Positions 33,185-43,545 of a DNA stretch of 64,000 nt are shown piece after piece. Both the position numbers and the translations under genes were made by a program. Each line of letters opens with the position of its first letter. The stretch's first letter is position 1. Under the pieces are notes generated by a model. The model was not told where the DNA came from. It searched no databases and saw only the letters and a list, made by a program, of their open reading frames with translations. The stretch comes from Myotis daubentonii (lineage: Eukaryota > Chordata > Mammalia > Chiroptera > Vespertilionidae): assembly GCF_963259705.1 (NCBI RefSeq), contig NC_081841.1, positions 91,153,063-91,217,062 on the forward strand, written 5' to 3'.

Positions 33185-33790
33185 CTTCCCGCCTGCGCTG
33201 AGCCGGCTGTGGCCTCAGCTCATGGCAACAAAGTTTCAATTATAGAAGACAAATAAATCCCAGATACCTGCTTCCAGCAAGCCTCCACTGGGAGCTTGGG
33301 TGGCTGGGGGCCGTGGCCAGCCTGAAAACAGCCATCAGCCCCTCACCCAAGCTGGCCAGGCACTCCTATATAGTAAAAGGGTAATATGCAAATTGACCCT
33401 AACAGCAGAACCACTGGGAATGACTGGTCACTATGACACACACTGACCACCAGGGGGCAGACGCTCAATGCAGGAGCTGCCCCCTGGTGGTCAGTGCGCT
33501 CCCACAGGGGGAGCTCTGCTCAGCCACAAGCCAGGCTGACGGCTGCCAGTACAGCAGTGGTGGTGGGAGCCTCTCCCGCCTCCTCAGCAGCACTAAGGAT
33601 GTCCGACTGCAGCTTAGGTCTGCTGCCCGCTGGCAAGTGGGCATCCCCTGAGGGCTCCCGGGCTGCCAGAGGGATGTCTGACTGCCAGCTTAGGCCCAAT
33701 TCCCCGAGGGGTCCCAGACTGCAAGAGGGCACAGGCCGGGCTGAGGGACCCCTGCCCGAGTGCACAAATTTTTGTGCACCGGGCCTCTAG
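32214..33790 (+). mobile_element. Helitron composite (two units head to tail)
   Basis: Begins TCTACACTAATAAAAGAC at 32214 after A and ends GGGCCTCTAG at 33790 before T, with the 3' hairpin gtgcacaaatttttgtgcac. A second Helitron 5' end (TCCTATATAGTAAAAGGG) at 33364 shows that two units are joined, the first having lost its own 3' terminus. The second unit carries the CTCF-like arms at 33443-33460 and 33477-33494. The composite is enlarged by a solo LTR (32316-32872) and a local duplication (32967-33199). Confidence 0.85.
32310..32878 (+). mobile_element. Solo LTR of an endogenous retrovirus, 6-bp target duplication
   Basis: An insertion of 557 bp (32316-32872) starts TG and ends CA. It is flanked by cccaac at 32310-32315 and 32873-32878. 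The Helitron sequence reads continuously (ttaacccaaccaagatgg) when it is removed. A TATA-like tatttata lies at 32514. A 6-bp duplication is typical of class II (beta-retrovirus-like) ERVs. There is no internal viral coding sequence; orientation is tentative. Confidence 0.75.
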
Positions 33791-34025
33791 TATACTATAA
33801 TAAAAGTTATGTGAATGTGGCCTCTCTCTCAAAATATTCTACTGTACTCAACATTCTTTTTGTCATGCATTGGTAGAACCATTCCATAGACAAGATGACT
33901 GTCACCCATGCTCTCTAGTTATGTTTCTACAACATGGGTAGATCATTTTTGTTGTGTTTTTGAGAGTGCATGGGTTCTTTGCTCTGACACTGCACTCAGC
34001 TTTATCATATGCCTGCAGCATTGCT

Positions 34026-34631
34026 CTAGAGTACCACAGTTAAGCTGGCCTTCCATGTTTTATGCCCTGGTGCCTCCTTTGCAGCTCTGAATATAGATTC
34101 TATTGGGCGTCTTCTTCCAGGAGGGCCCAGTTTCACCATAATTGAAGACTTGCTTTGGAGAGTATCCTTCATCAACTTCAATTCTGCCAGAAATATGGCA
34201 GCAGCACCTTCTTCTTCAGCCAATGCAGCCTCTCCAGTAATTTTTATGTTTTTCAGTACAGACCTATCCCTGAACCTGTGTAACAATCCCTTACTTGCAG
34301 TAAATGCTTTGTTGTCACTTGTTTTAGGCATACCTTGCTCAAGTGTTCTTATTGGCTCAGTACTTTCTGGTGGAACACACTGCCGTCAATCAGAACACGT
34401 TCTCTGTTCATGTCTTCACCTATAAATTTTATGTCTTTTCCATCCTAACTAAGTACTTGCCATGCACTGTGGCCATAATTTCTGCAGTTTGAGGTACAAT
34501 AACAAACTAGCATGAATTTCTTTTTCCTTCCCAATTTCATGGATAGAAGATTTGTTCTCAGCAAACTTAGCATCATTTTTTTTTTTAATTATTAAGTTGA
34601 GAACTTTTACCTTTTCACTTAAAGCAAGCAC
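34026..34631 (-). pseudogene. Tigger/pogo transposase remnant (TIGD1-like), broken
   Basis: Pogo-family transposases bind the transposon ends through CENP-B-like helix-turn-helix domains and cut with a DDE catalytic domain. On the - strand two separate frames give recognisable pieces. The first, 34631-34449, contains LSEKVKVLNLIIKKK and ENKSSIHEIGKEKEIHAS, from the N-terminal DNA-binding part. The second, 34331-34026, contains KAFTASKGLLHRFRDRS and LKNIKITGEAA, from the CENP-B-type HTH. Frameshifts and stops separate them, and the DDE domain is missing or unrecognisable. It is a dead copy inside the Tigger element and unrelated to any host gene function. Confidence 0.75.
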
Positions 34632-34937
34632 TTAAAGGCTTCTCTTGGGCATATCCGAATGGACACACCACTATTGTGTTTTGGGGCCATTAAGTAAAAT
34701 AAGGGTAATTTGAATACAAAGACTGTGGAACAGCTACTAAATAACTAAGGCGTGGGGAGAGTCTACAGCGTGGAAACTGTAGTTCATGAGATTTCATCAT
34801 GCTACTCAGAACAGCACGCAATTTAAAATGTATGAGTTGTTTATTTCTGGAATTTTCCATTTAATATTTTCCGACCACGATTGACTGTGGGTAACTGAAA
34901 GTGTGGAAAGTGAAGCCATGGATAGAGGGGACCATTT

Positions 34938-35330
34938 TATTGTGGTCCAGATTGGCAGAGCACTGAGTGAACCAGGAGTATGGTAGGGCACTGAGGAAAG
35001 GCCTTGCTGAGGGTATTGCAATGGAATTAAACCCTAAATGATAAGAAGAAACCAGCCAAACAAAAGGAACAGCAAGCAAGTGCTCATGCTCTCGCATAGG
35101 AATGGGATTGGTGTGTACCTGGAAGAACCATACATGCACTGATGCTGGAGCCATGTAAACGCCAGGAGAGTGGATGCAGGTGAGGTCTGAGTGGGGGAGG
35201 TTAGGTGAGAGGTGGTGGGCAGATTGCAAAAGGCCAAGGTGACCTTGGTAAGAAATTAAGATTTTATTAAGGCTACGATGGGAAGCCATTGAAAGGTATA
35301 GCTCGTTATGCCACAGTTGCCTTGTGAAAG
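34938..35330 (-). mobile_element. L2 LINE fragment
   Basis: Antisense L2-like order with 'gagtgggggaggttaggtga', 'attttattaaggctacgatg' and 'ggaagccattgaaagg'. It explains the 194-codon - strand open frame 34861-35445, which is not a gene. Confidence 0.5.
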
Positions 35331-35677
35331 ATGGCATAAGAAGGGGCAAAAATGAGAAGCAGTTCGGTTGTGCCAGTTTTCCAGGGAAAATATCAGCCAA
35401 GGGGATGGTGATGCCTTCTAATAAGATGAAAAGGCTTGGTATCACCTTTGCCTTTAGGATTCAACATTTGTGTTTCAAGATTTACTTAGATGAAGTTAAT
35501 TCATGTCATTTTAATTGCTATGTATCTCCCATTCTATGTATATATCAAATTTTCTTTATATATTCATTCTCTTATTAAGACTTTAAAGATCTTTCTTTAA
35601 AAATGTATCTGATCAAAAAAAAAAAAAGTATCTGTTTCTCCTATACACAGTTCTGACCAAAGCATCTTATACATGGA
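35331..35677. other. AT-rich intergenic sequence, nothing recognised
   Basis: No exon or repeat identified; a 12-bp A run lies near 35616. Confidence 0.4.
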
Positions 35678-36042
35678 CTAGAGGCCTGGTGTACAACATT
35701 CATGCACTGGGCAGGGGGGACGAGAAGGGGTCCCTCAGCCCGGCCTGTGCCCTCTCGTAGTCTGGGACCCTTGGGGGATGTCATCCTGCCGGTTTAGGCC
35801 CGCTTCCTGCAGTGGACATTCCCCGAGGGGTCCTTAGTGCTGTCGTGGAGGTGGAAGAGGCTCCCACCACTGCCACTGTGCTCACCAGCAGTAAGCTGGC
35901 TTCTGGGGTGGTGCTCCCCCTGTGAGAGCTCACTGACCACTAGGGGGCAGCTCCTGCATTGAGCATCTTCCCCCTGGTGGTCAGTGCATGTCATAAGGAC
36001 TGGTCATTCCACCATTTGGTTGATTTGCATATTAGGGTTTTA

Positions 36043-36521
36043 TTATATAGCAGTGGTTCTCAACCTTCCTAATGCCGCGACCCTTTAATACAGTTCCTCA
36101 TGTTGTGGTGACCCCCAACCAATGAGAGAGAAACATTGATCAGTTGCCTCCTGCACATCTCCCACTGGGGATGTGCCCACAACCAAGGTACATGCCCTTG
36201 ACCAGAATCGAACCCGGGACCTTTCAGTCTGCAGGCCGACGCTCTATCCACTGAGCCAAACCGGTTTCAGCCATAAAATTATTTCCGTTGCTACTTCATA
36301 ACTGTAATGTTGCTACTGTTATGAATCGTCATGTAAATATCTGATATGCAGGATGTATTTTCATTGTTACAAATTGAACATAATTAAAGCATAGTGATTA
36401 ATCACAAAAACAATATGTAATTATATATGTGTTTTCTGATGGTCTTAGGCGACCCCTGTGAAAGGGTCATTCGACCCCCAAAAGGGTCGCGACCCACAGG
36501 TTGAGAACCGCTGTTATATAG
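36043..36521 (+). mobile_element. SPIN-type hAT element, longest copy, with 8-bp target duplication
   Basis: Element 36051-36513 starts cagtggttctcaaccttcct and ends ggttgagaaccgctg; ttatatag flanks both sides (36043-36050 and 36514-36521). Minus the SINE inside, it is about 310 bp and holds both halves that the shorter copies have lost. Confidence 0.93.
36119..36270 (-). mobile_element. VES SINE inside SPIN, lacking tail and clear target duplication
   Basis: Antisense VES from aatgagagagaaacattgat to ccactgagccaaaccggttt. SPIN reads gacccccaacc before it and ccataaaatt after it. The poly(A)-side third of the SINE is absent and at most 2-3 bp are duplicated, unlike the other SINEs here. Confidence 0.88.
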
Positions 36522-36529
36522 GCTTCTTG

Positions 36530-37185
36530 TGGATAGGGTATAAGAGTTTCACATCTAGCAATATAATTGCTGGGGTCTTTAGAGGTACGCTCATTGTCAG
36601 CTTTGTCAGATAGTTCAAAATTATTCTCCAAAGAGGTGGTACTATTTATAGTCACCAGCTGTGTATGAGAATTTCCATTTCTCCACATCCTCAGTATTTG
36701 GTATTGTGCTTTTAGCCAGTGTCAATTATGGATGTGAAATGAAAGGTCTTTGTTATAATTTGCACTTTCTGATTACTAGCTATGTTTTTTTTTCTTTATT
36801 GACTATATTCTGTATGCTGTACTTTACATCCCTGTGACTATTTTCTGACCTCCAATTTGTACGTAATCCCTTCACCTTTTTCACCCAACCCCCCAACACC
36901 CTCCCCTCTGGTAACCATCAATTTGATTTCTTTACTTATAAGTCTGTTTCTATTTTAGCTACTATTTTTTTGGACCTTTGGGTTTCTTTTCTGAGAAGTT
37001 TTTGTTCCTACCTTATGCCCATTTTCCTGTTGGGTTGTTTGTTTTTCATCTTATTGGTTTATAGAATTTCTTTATATATTCTGGATAATAATCAATTGTT
37101 GGATTTTATGCATTGACATATACATCGAAAACATCTTTGTTGGGTTTTAGATATTAAAATATTTTCTAATTTTTAGCTTTTTAAA
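36530..37185 (-). mobile_element. Old LINE-1 sequence
   Basis: AT-rich diverged L1-like sequence (tccacatcctcagtatttgg; attgactatattctgtatgc) with no ORF. Boundaries are approximate. Confidence 0.45.
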
Positions 37186-37405
37186 AATAAATATGTATAG
37201 ATATAGATATATTTCAGAGAGGAAGGAAGAGGGAGCTAGAGACAGATATGATGAGAGAGAATCATTGATCGTCTGCCTCCTGCATGCCTACACGCCCCAC
37301 ACTGGGGATCGAGCCTGCAACCTGTGCATGTGCCCTGACTAGGAATTGAACTGTGACCTCCTGGATCATAGGTCAACAGTCAACCACTGAGCCATGCTGC
37401 CCAGG
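37186..37405 (-). mobile_element. VES-type SINE
   Basis: Antisense: tttcagagaggaaggaagag, ctgcctcctgcatgcctaca, taggaattgaactgtgacct and head gagccatgctgcccaggc. Confidence 0.87.
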
Positions 37406-38520
37406 CATCTTTTCATTTTTTTTTAAATGATGGTTTACATTTTAAAATTTACCATGGACAGATTTACCAATTTTGGTCTTTATACTTTGTGTTTTCCAAC
37501 CCTGATGTCATAAAAATATTAAAGTTTTACTTTCCACGTTAATTACTTACTTACTTAATTTTGTGAATGAGGGAAAGTATGGATTAAAAGAAATTTTTTT
37601 CCAAATAGAAAACTAACTGATCAAGCACCATTTATTCAATAGTCTTATCCCTTCCCTAGTGATTTGTAATTTGATCTCTGTTAGTATCAAGTGTTCCCTT
37701 AAGCATGGTCTATTTATGGGCTCTCTATTCTGTTCTGTTCTATTTGTCTGTCTCTAAACCAATGCCATTCTTTTGAAATTACTGTAGCTTCATAAAAAGC
37801 CTTGCTGTCTAGTGTGGTGAATTGTCTTTTTTTATTCTTCTAAGTTATCTGGGGCATTTTGGTTCTTTACTTTTATGTTAACTTATGGACCAATGTGTCA
37901 AATGCCAAGGGAGAAAAAAACTAATGGATTTTAATTGTAATTGCAATGAATTTATAGATTAATTCAGAGAGAATTGCCATCCGTGAGTCTTCCCATCTCA
38001 TATATGAACATGGTGGTTTTCAATTTATTTAGATCTTTTATATACCTCAATAAAACTTTGGTGAAGCCAAAGGAACTTGTATTGTTTATAAGTACCCCAC
38101 GTTTTTGTTACTATTATTAATGGAATATTTTTGTTTTGCTTTTAAATTATATTTCCTATTTGTTTTTTGATGGGATATGGGATCACTATTGATTTTTGAA
38201 TATTTATTTGTATCCATAAACCTTTCTACTTCTTGTAGTTAGGAGGGTCTTTTTTCTTAAATGTAAACAGTCATATTGTTTGCAAATAATTATTTTATTA
38301 TTTTTTTTCAATTAACCAGCATTCAGTTAATCTCCTTAAGTTCCTTATAAACTATAGGATCCTTGACCCTATTCAGTGCTTTTGTATCTCTGTGTGAGTA
38401 AAAATTAAGCTTGGGTCTCATTTTTTTATATATAATATCTTCATATACTCCACAACAATATTATTCTTACTTCCTATTCTCTTCTCTATTGAATTTACTA
38501 GGAAACTTTTACTAAATTTT
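37406..38520 (-). mobile_element. Old LINE-1 ORF2 3' region, antisense
   Basis: Contains the antisense of the conserved L1 ORF2 C-terminal segment (ctaaaccaatgccattcttt...attactgtagcttcataaa). Full of stops and indels. Confidence 0.5.
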
Positions 38521-38731
38521 AAAATATATATACTAGTATATTTATTTTAGAGAGGAAGGAAGAGAGAGATAGAAACATCAATGATGAGAGAGAATCATTG
38601 ATTGTCTGCTTCCTGCATGTTCCCTACTGGAGATGAAGTCCAAAGCCCTGACATGTGCCCTGAACAAAATGGAACTGTGACCTCTTGGTTCATAGGTAGA
38701 TGCTCAACCACTTAGCCACACTGCTGGGCAC
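38521..38731 (-). mobile_element. VES-type SINE
   Basis: Antisense body tttattttagagaggaagga, then gtctgcttcctgcatgttcc, and head agccacactgctgggca. Confidence 0.87.
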
Positions 38732-38874
38732 CAAATTAAAAAAAAAAAAAAATTCTCACCCAAGGGTATGTTTTCCCCCCCATTATTTTACTTTTTTCCC
38801 CCCATCACCATTTATCTCTACCTATATCTTCTGCTACCTCCACCCTCCACCCTCCCACTGAGGGTATGTTTTTT

Positions 38875-39068
38875 TAATTGATTTTTTTAGAGAGAGAGGA
38901 AGGATGAGAGAAAGAAAGAGAGAAACATCTATGTGAAAGAGAAACATTGATCAGTTGCCTCTCGTATATGCCCCAACTTGGGATAGGTATATGCCCTGAC
39001 TGGGGATCTAACCCGCAACCTTTTGGAGTACTGGATGATGCTCCAACCAACTGAGCCACCCAGCCAAG
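38875..39068 (-). mobile_element. VES-type SINE
   Basis: Antisense body ttaattgatttttttagaga, actggggatctaacccgcaa (B-box complement) and head gagccacccagccaag. About 140 bp from the previous SINE. Confidence 0.87.
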
Positions 39069-39229
39069 ACTCATCAAAATTTTGATAACAAAAAATACAT
39101 ATATAAAATTTTGTAAATGTTTAAGAGATTGGACATCATTGATCACTTGCTGGTGACTGTGATACCACTGTAGACTCAGACATGTGATGCACATATTAGA
39201 GATTTCAAGATGTGGCTGAGAAGAAATGA

Positions 39230-39460
39230 GAAAAAGAAAATTATGTCAATCTCAGTATTTGTCAAACACATACAATCTCCCTCCCTCCCTCTTAAGTTTC
39301 AAGGGCCCTTCTTTTTTTCGGAAACTTGTTTCCTGAGCCCATTTCTACAACTCACTTCTACCTCTGTGACTTGCTAAATAAATTTTCTCTTAAAATTTGA
39401 TTCTTGGCTCTGAATTCTTCTCTTAGAACTCAAGAACTGAGGTGTTGAACTGAGGTTAAC
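39230..39460 (+). mobile_element. Possible LTR fragment
   Basis: Contains ttgctaaataaattttctct followed by an R/U5-like run ending ...gaactgaggttaaca, the arrangement of many class I ERV LTR 3' ends. No target duplication was found, so the call is tentative. Confidence 0.3.
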
Positions 39461-40085
39461 ACCTGGTGCTGTTTTTCTGTTGCTGACACTGGGATCATGG
39501 TCAGGCTACCCACCCGGTGGGTTGTAGCATATCCCCCCCTCACTGCCCAGCTGCTGAGAAAGGAGAGGGCTCTTTTCTGCCTCAGAGCCCTGTGGTCTAT
39601 AATTCACTAAGGCGTTGGCCCTCACATTATATGGGGGGTGGGGGTGAGATAAAGAAGGCTGGTGGTTAGTGAACTCATACAGGTTATCACCTGGGGGTCC
39701 TGCTATCTTTGCAGTGTCCTAGGTAGAACAAGAAAGGCACAGGCCCACTCCCCTTGGAAAGTCTGGCGAAGGGCCTGGCCCATGGAAATTTGCTGGATCT
39801 GCTTTTCTGAGTTATCCAAGCCTCCCTGGAATGAGGTCCAGTCAGGATGTGGTCTGAACTGAGAGGCATTTACCAGGACATTTATTCTACCACCGAATCT
39901 ACTTGGTCAGAGACCAAGTCCTAGCTGTTCCCCGAAGCCATGAAAGTAAACACTACCTCCTATTTTTAGTAATTCATTGCTTGCAAAAATAGCTCAAAAT
40001 CCAGACCTTTAAGTCTCTGCAGCCTTCAGCTTAACAGGCTATTGCATGATAACAACCACCTGAACAACCAACAGTAATAGTCACA
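39461..40085. other. Intergenic, no gene recognised
   Basis: GC-moderate sequence possibly continuing the preceding LTR-related element. No viral or host protein can be recognised. Confidence 0.35.
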
Positions 40086-40087
40086 AC

Positions 40088-40300
40088 CAACATTTACCCG
40101 GGGTTGCTATGTGCAGGTGCTGTGCTTAGTGCTCTACAGGCATTATCTTGTTTCATCTTCATGTCGTGTAGTCATTGCTATTATTTCTATTTTTCAGATG
40201 GGGAAACCAAGATTTAGGAAGGTTAGGCCACCTGCCCCAAGGCACATAGCCCCTCAGAAGCAGAGCCTAGTCCTGAACCCAAGTCAGTTCAGCTGGATGC
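40088..40300 (-). mobile_element. MIR SINE
   Basis: Antisense MIR: aacatttacccggggttgct, gctctacaggcattatcttg, tttttcagatggggaaacca, then ctgaacccaagtcagttcag. Confidence 0.72.
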
Positions 40301-41151
40301 CACTCTGCTGTTCATTCCTGCCTTTCCACAGCTCACAATGGAGTCTGAGGTGGGGTGTTTATACCTGGGACCTGGTCCAGGTTTCTCAAAGAATTTTAGT
40401 TGATAGTTGAAATCAAGTTAAATCATCAAGAGATTATGTCTATTCACATGGATATATTAAATATCATTTTTTCTTGTATTATTTAATTAAGCCATTGGAT
40501 TTACAAATTACTTTGTTCTTCTCATTATGTTCTCTTTTCACAGAGAAACCCAAGGCATTTTTCCAACACAGTGGTATTTGGGATGACTGGTTGACAACTT
40601 AGAGGGTGCCCAGCAGTCATGTAGAATACAGTCTTAAAATGGCCAATAAAACCATCAAAATATGAGCAAGCTCTGGGTGGAACCAGAAATGTGGCTGCCT
40701 GCTTGCTGTTGATTGCTTTAGCAGAAAAATCAAGTTCAGGATTTTGTGTTTTCTGAGATGACTGGCATGATTATCAGAGTAGCTGCACCTGGAAAATTTC
40801 TGACTTAAATCTGTTGATCTCATGTAAATGGCGTATGGGGAAACAATAAGTGATGTTTTGGTTGCCAAATAGAAGACCAGGGAACACCCACATGGAGACA
40901 ATATGCTGGTTCCTAATTTGACAACTCTCAGAGGGAAAACATGGTTGCAGGCCGTTTCCTGGTGAGTCCTGTTCGGGTATATGAGTGTATAAAAGCTCCA
41001 CTAATTATGTGGCAAGATGGGATGGTGGCTGGTGGCCTCATAGAATGCCTGCACTGGGAGTTAAGAGTCAAGATTCTTTTGCTTGCAAGTAACAGGAACC
41101 TACTTCAAACTAGCTGAAGCAAAAATAAATGAATAATAATATTTACGTATA
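40301..41151. other. Intergenic with an unclassified old repeat starting near 41040
   Basis: The stretch around 41070-41140 (tgcttgcaagtaacaggaac...actagctgaagcaaaaat) resembles an ancient repeat family and continues after the DNA transposon at 41511. Otherwise nothing is recognised. Confidence 0.35.
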
Positions 41152-41510
41152 TTGTTGACCCTTGAACAATATGGGTTTGAACTGTGGGTCCACTTATATG
41201 CAGATTTTTCCCCCCCAATAAATATATACAGTACTGTAAATGTATTTTCTTTTCCTTAAGATTTTCTTAAATAACCTTTTTCTTTCTCTGGCTTAGCTTT
41301 ACTGTAAGAATATATTATATAATACATATAACATACAAAATATGTGTTAATTGGCTGTTTATATTATTGGTAAGGCTTTCAGTCAACAATAGGCTATTAG
41401 TAATTAAGTTTTGGGAAAGCCAAAAGTTATACATGAATTTCAACTATATAGGGAAAGTGGGGGTGGGGAGGGGTTGTGTCCCTAGCCCCCTCGCTGTTCA
41501 AGGGCCAGCT
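41152..41510 (+). mobile_element. Tigger7-like non-autonomous DNA transposon
   Basis: Left end gttgacccttgaacaatatg and right end gctgttcaagggccagct form inverted repeats. The body (taagaatatattatataata; attggtaaggctttcagtca) matches the copy at 19936. Confidence 0.75.
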
Positions 41511-42362
41511 ATATATATACATGCATGAGGTAATGTGAGTGGGACAGGGAGTTTGCTCTAAGGATACAGGTTATCTCATGAAATCTAAGGATGACAAGTT
41601 TGGGGGCTTTGGGAGAGACCAGAATGCCTTTGGTTCAGGGCAGCTGTCCTCTCATACACCTTCTCTCTGAGATCCTTGGCTCCGTGTCTCTGCTTCTCCA
41701 TCCTCCTCTTTTCTCTCCTTGTCTTCTGTGGGCCAGCTCTATCTGCTTCTCTGTGCATGGCTGCCTCACAACTCACACTGTCACCTGTCCTCAGCTTATG
41801 TGACCAAAAGACCCTGACTCTGCACCTCAAGTCCAAGTTCTGGGTCAGAGAATGTCATTGACTCAGCCCAGCTCAGGTCAGCAACTCCAGTGGTCAGCTC
41901 CTGTCTGGGAGGTGGGGCAATTGGGCTCAAACATGGCCTTAGTGGGCTATGACTGTGAAGAAGGGTCAGTTTCCAAACATTCTCTTCTTTCTATTCTTCT
42001 GAACACATAGGTTCTCAGAGAAGTTAAATTTCTGCCGCTGTTACTCCTCTAACGGTGGGGGGAAATGTGAGGAGAAGCTGCTATCTTTGCATGGCTGGGC
42101 CATATATATAAATGAAGTATGGGGGAATGCTTGTTTTAAAAAATTGCTACTCTAATAACTGTATTTTTATTCCTTAGACTAAGAAGAAATAATTCATTTT
42201 ATCTTAATCTATTTTTTTATGTTTGAAATAATTTTATTAATCACCTATTAAAATTAACTACACTAACTATAATAAAGAAGTAGTTTTGTCAGATATATTG
42301 TTTTATAGACACAGTTATGCCTCTCGAATATACCTTAATTGAGTGTTTTAAGAAAGAATTGT
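41511..42362. other. Intergenic, old repeat continuation, no gene
   Basis: The open frames at 41585-41861 lie in a CT-rich old repeat and carry no protein motif. Confidence 0.35.
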
Positions 42363-42571
42363 GGCCCTGGGCAGTGTGACTCCATTGTTTGGAGCGACAT
42401 ACCGTGCACAGAAGGTTGCAGGGTTCGATTCCTGGTCAGGGCTCATACCTAGGTTTCGGATTTGATCCCTGGTTGGGGCATGTATGGGAGGCAACCGATT
42501 GAAGTATCTCTCTCACATTAATGTTTCTCTCTTCCTTCCTCCCTCTCTAGATTAAATTTTTTTAAAAAAGA
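42363..42571 (+). mobile_element. VES-type SINE
   Basis: Head ggccctgggcagtgtgactc, B box ggttcgattcctggtcaggg, body ctctcacattaatgtttctc and a T/A tail. Confidence 0.87.
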
Positions 42572-42944
42572 TAATCACTAGGATAAAGATATAAGCCTTC
42601 CTAAAAACAAAACAAAACAAAACAAAACCCCACAAACAACTGTAATGGGTATTTTAGAAAGATTTAGATTTGTAAAGTGATGAGTCACCTTTAGTCACCT
42701 ATTCACGTATCTGCTGGGTAAGTTCAGAATTTTTGCATGTTTGTTGTTGTTTTTTTAAGTTGCTTGCTCACACGTATAGGGTAAAATGTTTAGGAAACAA
42801 CCAGCCATGTTCTGCCCCCCTCCTGCTCCCAGTCAGGGGGAAAGGAAAATGTATTTCAAATTGTGTATCCTTAATTTTATTCTAATTGTCTGTTGCTCTT
42901 CTAAGGGGTAGTAGAGGTGGAATTCATAACCATCAACATCATCA
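42572..42944. other. Intergenic with short (AAAAC)n run
   Basis: aaaacaaaacaaaacaaaac at about 42604-42626. Otherwise nothing recognised. Confidence 0.45.
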
Positions 42945-43545
42945 TCATAGCTGACATTTATTGCATGCTTTATAATGTGTCAGTCACTTGAAAATACTTT
43001 ACATGGGATATTAGTTAGGACACAGGTATCTGCCATAACAGAAGTCCAAAATAATAATGGCTTAAACAAGATAAAATTTGATTTGTCACATAACCATCAG
43101 ACATATGCAATTCATGGGTCATATGATGGCTCCAGGGGATCAAGGACCCAAGTTTCTACCTTGTTCTGTCATTCCCAGGGTATTGCCCCTATACCCATAG
43201 TCTAAGATGGCTCTCCGCTCTCCATCAGTAGTTGTTGCTCATATTTCCTTGGCCAGAATTGAACCACAGGAGCACATCTGGCTACAAGGGAAGCTGAGAA
43301 ATGTGGTCTTTATTCTGCACAGCCATGTGTAGCAGCTATAAAAGTTGGGGTTTCCAAGTCTATAGAATAAGAGGAGATGGATATGGGGGGGGCATAAGAA
43401 GTCTGTGTCACAAGTGCCTAGTTTCTATTTAAGCTTACAATAACACTAAGGGTCAAGTCTGAATTGGCCCATTTAACACACGGGAAAAAGAGAGAGATTA
43501 AGTTACTCGCTAAAGGTCACACAGCTGGTACTTTGTGGAACTGGG
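42945..43545 (-). mobile_element. MIR SINE split by another old repeat
   Basis: The antisense MIR left part (agctgacatttattgcatgc) at about 42951-43005 resumes near 43430 with aagcttacaataacactaag and ctaaaggtcacacagctggt. Between them lies an unclassified repeat (ggatattagttaggacacag...) related to 18325-18500. Confidence 0.5.

Larger units (their letters stand above)
32025..34937 (-). mobile_element. Tigger (pogo-like) DNA transposon, split by Helitrons
   Basis: The 3' part lies at 32025-32213, the Helitron composite at 32214-33790 interrupts it, and the element resumes at 33791 (tactataataaaagttatgt). It runs to a 5' terminus near 34937 with the typical gtgtggaaagtgaagccatg...gataga segment. 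Removing the insert joins the two halves smoothly at an A/T dinucleotide. The related deleted copy at 51208 has the same terminal sequences. Confidence 0.75.
35678..36522 (-). mobile_element. Non-autonomous Helitron, split near its 5' end by a SPIN element
   Basis: On the - strand it ends CCTCTAG at 35678-35684 (A precedes on the + strand). Its 5' end lies at about 36522, beyond the SPIN insertion, with the Helitron motif ttttattatatag at its border. CTCF-like arms occur at 35933-35950 (ctgaccactagggggcag) and 35967-35984. Confidence 0.8.

Noticed and set aside
33494..33790. 98-codon + strand frame
   Set aside because: Lies wholly in Helitron 3' sequence, with an opposing frame on the other strand; no coding evidence.
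34026..34631. Possible domesticated TIGD1-like gene
   Set aside because: The reading frame is broken by frameshifts and stops and lacks the DDE domain, so it is a decayed transposon copy.
34861..35445. 194-codon - strand frame
   Set aside because: Runs across the boundary of the Tigger 5' end and an antisense L2; the translation matches neither a transposase nor a reverse transcriptase.
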